Assembly (NCBI GenBank): GCA_949101405.1
Contig: CARYFM010000004.1
Span: 1-64,000 of the forward strand
Direction: 5' to 3'
From: an uncultured Candidatus Saccharibacteria bacterium
GTDB taxonomy: Bacteria > Patescibacteriota > Saccharimonadia > Saccharimonadales > Saccharimonadaceae
Length of the DNA stretch: 64,000 nucleotides
Below the pieces are notes generated by a model that was not told where the DNA came from, searched no databases, and saw only the letters and a program-made list of their open reading frames with translations. The first letter of the stretch is position 1, and every line of letters starts with the position of its first letter. Positions 60,579 through 64,000 of the stretch are shown here, in pieces. The position numbers and the translations under genes are program-made.

Positions 60579-61361
60579 TTCTCTGCCCAACGAACGCAAG
60601 CGAATTTCGACGCCAGAAATCTTGAGCCTGTCATATGGCGCGTCTAAAGTCACAAATAATGCCGGATTGTTATCAGAACGATTATTAATATACCCCTGAA
60701 GATGAATTTTAGTTTTAGCATCAAAATAAACCTTGCGCTCTTTATCCCCCTTTCCTAGTACCACACACTCACGTTCTTCAAAATTTATATCATCAATATT
60801 TAATCTAACGAGTTCACCAATTCGAATACCTGTAGAATATAGTAAGTCGATGATTGCGAGGTCACGTAAATTATCACAACTATCGCGAAGCTTTTCTATC
60901 TCCTCGTCAGAAATAATTTCCTTTACCATTTTTACGGTTTTGATTTTATGAATGCGGCGCATAGGACTTTTGATAATATAATCTTCCTCTTCCAACCACG
61001 TAAAGAAGCTGGAGATATTACGACGAACGTTATCAATAGTAACTTTACTACAATTATTAATTGTCTGATAATTAGCTAAGTACCCACGAATTTCGTCAGT
61101 GGTAACTTTTCGTATCGGCTCAGAAAAGTTACTCAACAATTTTGCAATTGTAGTTTCATAATATGACAATGTCCTGTCAGAACAACCTTCAATCTTCTTT
61201 GCGTTAAGGAACATAGAGAGATAATTATGATTTGATAGATTATTAGTGGTACTCTTTTGGTTTGTTAATCTTGCCACTAGAACTCTTTGTAGCTTCTGAG
61301 ATTGGTTTGAGGTGAGATATTCATCCATATCCACCAAAATATATTTAATGGCTTCTTCCAT
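60393..61361 (-). CDS. Tyrosine site-specific recombinase
   Basis: 322 aa. N-terminal SAM-like core-binding domain (about 45-135), then the catalytic domain with Arg (TGIRIGELVRL), HKFRRT (His-x-x-Arg), LGHSQ (His) and the nucleophile Tyr in TTMHYAIV. It resembles recombinases that lie between hsdM and hsdS genes and invert specificity genes. SD GAAAGGAG is part of a 13-bp hairpin upstream. Its stop touches IR1, so its gene ends exactly at one crossover site. Confidence 0.92.
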   Translation of the reverse strand: MEEAIKYILVDMDEYLTSNQSQKLQRVLVARLTNQKSTTNNLSNHNYLSMFLNAKKIEGCSDRTLSYYETTIAKLLSNFSEPIRKVTTDEIRGYLANYQTINNCSKVTIDNVRRNISSFFTWLEEEDYIIKSPMRRIHKIKTVKMVKEIISDEEIEKLRDSCDNLRDLAIIDLLYSTGIRIGELVRLNIDDINFEERECVVLGKGDKERKVYFDAKTKIHLQGYINNRSDNNPALFVTLDAPYDRLKISGVEIRLRSLGRELGINKIHPHKFRRTMATRAIDKGMPIEQVQRLLGHSQIDTTMHYAIVNQTNVKVSHRKFIA

Positions 61362-61368
61362 TTATTTT

Positions 61369-61407
61369 CTCCTTTCGTTAGATTGGTACCTCCACTAACG
61401 AAAGGAG
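61369..61407. promoter_or_regulatory. 13-bp hairpin covering the recombinase ribosome site
   Basis: CTCCTTTCGTTAG (61369-61381) pairs perfectly with CTAACGAAAGGAG (61395-61407), 13-nt loop, between the hsdS stop and the recombinase start. On the minus strand the arm nearest the recombinase carries its SD (AAAGGAG), so folding would hide it; the hairpin may also slow read-through from hsdS. Confidence 0.7.
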
Positions 61408-61414
61408 CTGAGTT

Positions 61415-62527
61415 CTAACCAAAATACTCCTGCATTAGACTATCAAACAGTTGTTGTGTCTTTTCTAGTGATTTTTGAATGGCAAATTTTGATTTGTCGA
61501 CTTGGGCGACGAAGATGGCGAATTGATTTTGTTGTTCAATTGGCGGTACGGGAATACTCATAGTTTTTAATTTTTCTTTTGAAAGTTCAATCTGATTAGT
61601 AGACCCACTAACGCAATCGGAATACAGCTTTTCCTGTGTTCTTGGGCGCTCAAACCACACTTTAAATACCTCTGGGAGAACACGATCGTTTAGCCGAACT
61701 ATGGTCACATGACTATCCGCCATGTATCGCGAATCATCTGGGCTACGAAAAATGTTGCAACGTCCTAGTGTGCCTGTACCGGTCGAGCATATAAGCAGGT
61801 CATTGTGTGAAAGAATTCTATCCCCATCATAAGTCTCTTCGTTATATTTAACATTTTCAAACTTGAGCTTATCCCAATAAATACATGCCTGGTTTACAAC
61901 TTTTAATTTAGACTCTGAAACATATTTTGGCGATTTACCGCGCGAGCAGAATGAAGCAACATTATCGATAGTATCTTCGTCTATATTTTTCTCCTCGAAC
62001 ATCTCGACAAATCGGGCTTTGATGAGGTTATCTAGTTGTTCCAGCTCATTTTTTCTACAATCGATAGAGAACCGTATTTCCCGCATGATGTTTAGTATTT
62101 TTTTCTGTTTGCTAATAGATGGAACCTCGATTGGGAATTCACACAACATAGATAGTTTTAAATTATTTCTCACACTTCCTGAGGCAACAGTTTTAATACG
62201 CTTTATAGTGCTAGGACTTTTGAGATAATAATACAGATACTCTGGAATAATATTTTCATTTACCGTAAAAACGTTGTATAGAGGGCTCACGATCACTTTG
62301 TCTTCGCAATGCTGGTAATCGACCGATCCAACGTTAATCCGAGAAGGATTGTAAGCAAAAGCATGTCTTGGAACAATTTTGTATGTCTTCTTATTACCGC
62401 TCGCAACCTCTTTTCCGAAATAATCGCGACAAAATCCCTGAGAATTAGTTACGCTGTAAACCGGAATATCTTCATTAAACCTATTTCTAACGGAATATTC
62501 TTTAATGTAATCGCCGAGTTTTTGCAT
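61415..62527 (-). CDS. hsdS: Type I restriction specificity subunit
   Basis: 370 aa from the ATG at 62527 (a TTG directly before it is less likely). Two target-recognition domains (about 1-150 and 185-330), each followed by a conserved helix: QLDNLIKARFVEMFE in the middle and QVDKSKFAIQKSLEKTQQLFDSLMQEYF at the end. The TRDs set the DNA sequence recognised by the M2S complex. In this orientation no promoter lies upstream, so it is probably silent. It shares a 30-bp central and a 19-bp C-terminal DNA stretch with hsdS' in inverted orientation. Confidence 0.9.
   Translation of the reverse strand: MQKLGDYIKEYSVRNRFNEDIPVYSVTNSQGFCRDYFGKEVASGNKKTYKIVPRHAFAYNPSRINVGSVDYQHCEDKVIVSPLYNVFTVNENIIPEYLYYYLKSPSTIKRIKTVASGSVRNNLKLSMLCEFPIEVPSISKQKKILNIMREIRFSIDCRKNELEQLDNLIKARFVEMFEEKNIDEDTIDNVASFCSRGKSPKYVSESKLKVVNQACIYWDKLKFENVKYNEETYDGDRILSHNDLLICSTGTGTLGRCNIFRSPDDSRYMADSHVTIVRLNDRVLPEVFKVWFERPRTQEKLYSDCVSGSTNQIELSKEKLKTMSIPVPPIEQQNQFAIFVAQVDKSKFAIQKSLEKTQQLFDSLMQEYFG
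61998..62027 (-). repeat. Central hsdS repeat, copy 1
   Basis: 30 bp encoding LIKARFVEM, exact inverted copy of 63078-63107. It lies between the two recognition domains, where exchange would create new TRD combinations. Confidence 0.85.
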
Positions 62528-62540
62528 CAATAGTACCCCT

Positions 62541-62556
62541 ACAAATCCGAATTTGT
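62541..62556 (-). repeat. Inverted repeat IR2 of the hsd switch
   Basis: Reads ACAAATCCGAATTTGT on the plus strand, the reverse complement of IR1, inside a larger palindrome (CCCCT...AGGGG). It lies between the divergent starts of hsdS and hsdS' and carries their ribosome sites at its edges. Confidence 0.85.
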
Positions 62557-62571
62557 AGGGGGGAGGTAATT

Positions 62572-63666
62572 ATGAAGCTATCGGATTTCTTAGAGGAAGT
62601 TTCAGAAAAGACTACGCAAAACAACCAATACCCGGTTCTTACTTCTTCTAAAAATGGTATTTTTCTACAAGACGACTATTTCAATAAGCAGGTAGCTAGT
62701 AAAGATAATACGGGCTATAAGGTTATTCGGCGTGGCGAATTTACTTATCGAGTCATGAGTGATACTGGTGAATTCTATCCAAACATGCTTGAGCGCACTA
62801 ATATTGGCATAGTGAGTCCAGCATATCCTGTATTTAGGATATCTAAAGATGTGATAATACCAGAATATCTAAAATACTATTTCAAATCAAAAAATTTCCA
62901 AAAGTCAATCACGTCTTTCGTGCAAGGTAGCACGCGTGCTAGTATGAAATTTGGTAAAATGAAGACTATTAGTGTTAGATTGCCCGATAAAAGTGCTCAA
63001 TCAAGCATGGTTAAAAAGTTAAATTTAATTAAAGAACAAATTAGTCTAAAAACAAAAAAGATTGAGCTACTTGACACCCTCATCAAAGCCCGATTTGTCG
63101 AGATGTTTGGAGACCCCAATTCATATAATATACCCCCACACCAATATAAATTGAAAGACTTGTTCATATTGCAAATGGGTAAAACTCCAGATAGAGGCGA
63201 CGACAGATGCTGGGGCAAAGGGCATAAGTGGGTATCTATCCGAGATATAAGCAATTTTGGTAAATATATAAATGATACGAAAGAGCAGATTACGGATTAT
63301 GGGGTGCTTAGAAGCGGAATTAAACTTATACCTAAACATACAATTATTATGAGTTTTAAACTATCAATAGGAAAGGTCTCTATTACGACAGAACCAATTT
63401 ATACTAATGAGGCAATCATGGCCTTTATCGACAGAGGTATAATGCAACTAAATAATAACTATTTGTTTGCTTTATTTACGATGAAAAATTGGTTTAATGG
63501 TAGCAATACGGCAGTAATGGGTAAAACTCTAAACAAGAGTACTTTAGCTGAAAAAACAATTCCGGTTCCTAATATCTATATGCAAAATCAGTTTTCAGAT
63601 TTCGTATCTCAAATCGACAAATCAAAATTTGCTGTTCAAAACACAGTTCAAGACGTACGAGGATAA
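62572..63666 (+). CDS. hsdS: Second type I specificity subunit, C-terminally short
   Basis: 364 aa. Same two-TRD layout as the first hsdS: central TLIKARFVEMFGD and final QIDKSKFAVQ, but the TRD sequences are different and the terminal helix is cut short (ends NTVQDVRG, lacking the QLFDSLMQEYF tail). SD GGGGGAGG is 6 bases before the ATG, next to IR2. A silent or alternative specificity donor. Overlap with the GIY-YIG gene is nil (1 bp spacing). Confidence 0.88.
   Translation: MKLSDFLEEVSEKTTQNNQYPVLTSSKNGIFLQDDYFNKQVASKDNTGYKVIRRGEFTYRVMSDTGEFYPNMLERTNIGIVSPAYPVFRISKDVIIPEYLKYYFKSKNFQKSITSFVQGSTRASMKFGKMKTISVRLPDKSAQSSMVKKLNLIKEQISLKTKKIELLDTLIKARFVEMFGDPNSYNIPPHQYKLKDLFILQMGKTPDRGDDRCWGKGHKWVSIRDISNFGKYINDTKEQITDYGVLRSGIKLIPKHTIIMSFKLSIGKVSITTEPIYTNEAIMAFIDRGIMQLNNNYLFALFTMKNWFNGSNTAVMGKTLNKSTLAEKTIPVPNIYMQNQFSDFVSQIDKSKFAVQNTVQDVRG
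63078..63107 (+). repeat. Central hsdS repeat, copy 2
   Basis: Exact 30-bp partner of 61998-62027, in inverted orientation. A second shared 19-bp stretch lies at 63614-63632 (partner 61482-61500). Confidence 0.85.
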
Positions 63667-63667
63667 T

Positions 63668-64000
63668 ATGAAAGCAGCAAGCTCTTTATCGTCACGACTT
63701 GATATGCTATTATTAACCTTAAGGAAGAGTATGGATATCAAGAAAATAGAACTATTTTTGCCAGAGGGCAATCCCACAGGATGTATATTTTGTGACGTTG
63801 CTAATTGGGATGGTAAGGTATTCAAGATTACAAAGAATCGGTTTCGTGATTATCGTGAAAGGCACGATTTACAATATACAGGAATATACATACTTATTGG
63901 AGGAGATCAGGACACACAAATCTATATTGGTGAAGCGGAAAATCTATATATGAGATTAGCGCAGCACTTAGACGAAGATTTTTGGAGCACATGTATTGCA
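63668..64000 (+). CDS. GIY-YIG nuclease-domain protein (partial, cut by window end)
   Basis: 111 codons present; open at the window end. Residues about 75-105 read TGIYILIGGDQDTQIYIGEAENLYMRLAQH, the GIY...YIG signature with the following Glu/Asn and Arg. GIY-YIG proteins linked to DUF4357 commonly follow type I restriction genes. It begins 1 bp after hsdS', so is in the same transcript when the operon is aligned. The nuclease may act in defence or in repair; the rest of the gene is needed to say more. Confidence 0.75.
   Translation, partial: MKAASSLSSRLDMLLLTLRKSMDIKKIELFLPEGNPTGCIFCDVANWDGKVFKITKNRFRDYRERHDLQYTGIYILIGGDQDTQIYIGEAENLYMRLAQHLDEDFWSTCIA

Larger units (their letters stand above)
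60378..62556. mobile_element. Putative invertible segment of the type I restriction locus
   Basis: About 2.2 kb holding the tyrosine recombinase and one hsdS, both on the minus strand, between exact 16-bp inverted repeats. Inversion gives hsdM a stop immediately, places hsdS (AGGGG ribosome site) right behind it, and puts the recombinase and hsdS' in line, all on the plus strand. Confidence 0.8.

Noticed and set aside
3399..61407. GGTACC in loops of several hairpins (3410, 5918, 61387) as a shared signal
   Set aside because: A 6-bp palindrome is expected about 15 times in 64 kb and stems are unrelated.
1..64000. Alternative genetic code (TGA read as Gly, as in SR1/Gracilibacteria)
   Set aside because: Known proteins end at TGA, TAA or TAG at normal lengths and none needs TGA read-through.

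Overview
The window looks like chromosome of a Candidatus Saccharibacteria (TM7, Candidate Phyla Radiation) bacterium. This is inferred from several things: the agmatine deiminase pathway, the TrbL/VirB6-like secretion proteins with large extracellular N-termini, a DUF11/LPXTG surface protein, the compact gene order, and the many genes whose -10 box lies 6-8 bp before the ATG (leaderless mRNAs). The standard genetic code fits: TGA acts as stop throughout. No assignment was checked against a database.

Layout. 1-8.2 kb is an accessory surface region: three unrecognised membrane or acidic proteins with strong Shine-Dalgarno sites and TTGAC-16/17-TANNAT promoters, then an LPXTG surface protein and a decayed FISUMP-like cassette. 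8.2-19.2 kb holds two divergent, homologous secretion clusters, minus strand 13.3 to 8.8 kb and plus strand 14.1 to 19.1 kb, with a serine recombinase between them. 19.2-22.1 kb has a lipoprotein and an AlbA_2/Schlafen-type ATP-binding protein followed by 11-bp tandem repeats. 22.2-37.2 kb is core: ruvB, agmatine catabolism (ptcA, antiporter, aguA), gpmI, a PRC-barrel protein, recA-recX, an HTH-fused murA, galU, tilS and lepA. 37.3-39.5 kb carries two Cys-rich unknowns. 39.8-49.3 kb has a MATE-kinase fusion, murB-folD, tRNA-Lys, a DUF3800 pair, tRNA-Arg, a second FISUMP-like cassette, an ABC-F ATPase, a membrane-anchored MerR and a FemAB-like protein. 49.3-53.7 kb is an MMPL/YhgE-type export pair with a divergent TetR and two operators. 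53.7-64 kb is a restriction-modification island: a type III-like mod with a short helicase, then a complete type I system (hsdR, hsdM, tyrosine recombinase, two hsdS genes) and a GIY-YIG gene cut by the window end.

Two DNA switches stand out. (1) About 1.05 kb, bounded by 21-bp inverted repeats (13293-13313 and 14362-14382, 20/21 identical), carries a serine recombinase plus the promoter and first 86 codons of the plus-strand secretion operon. The minus-strand operon begins exactly at the other repeat, in frame, with no start codon or promoter. Inversion would move the shared promoter and cytoplasmic N-terminus to the other operon, so the cell would build one of two alternative secretion machines. 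(2) About 2.2 kb, bounded by exact 16-bp inverted repeats (60378-60393 and 62541-62556), carries the tyrosine recombinase and one hsdS. In the orientation given, hsdM reads into antisense recombinase sequence. Inverted, hsdM would gain an immediate TAG stop and be followed directly by hsdS, giving one co-directional hsdR-hsdM-hsdS-int-hsdS'-GIY-YIG operon. Both the secretion surface and the restriction specificity therefore appear phase-variable.
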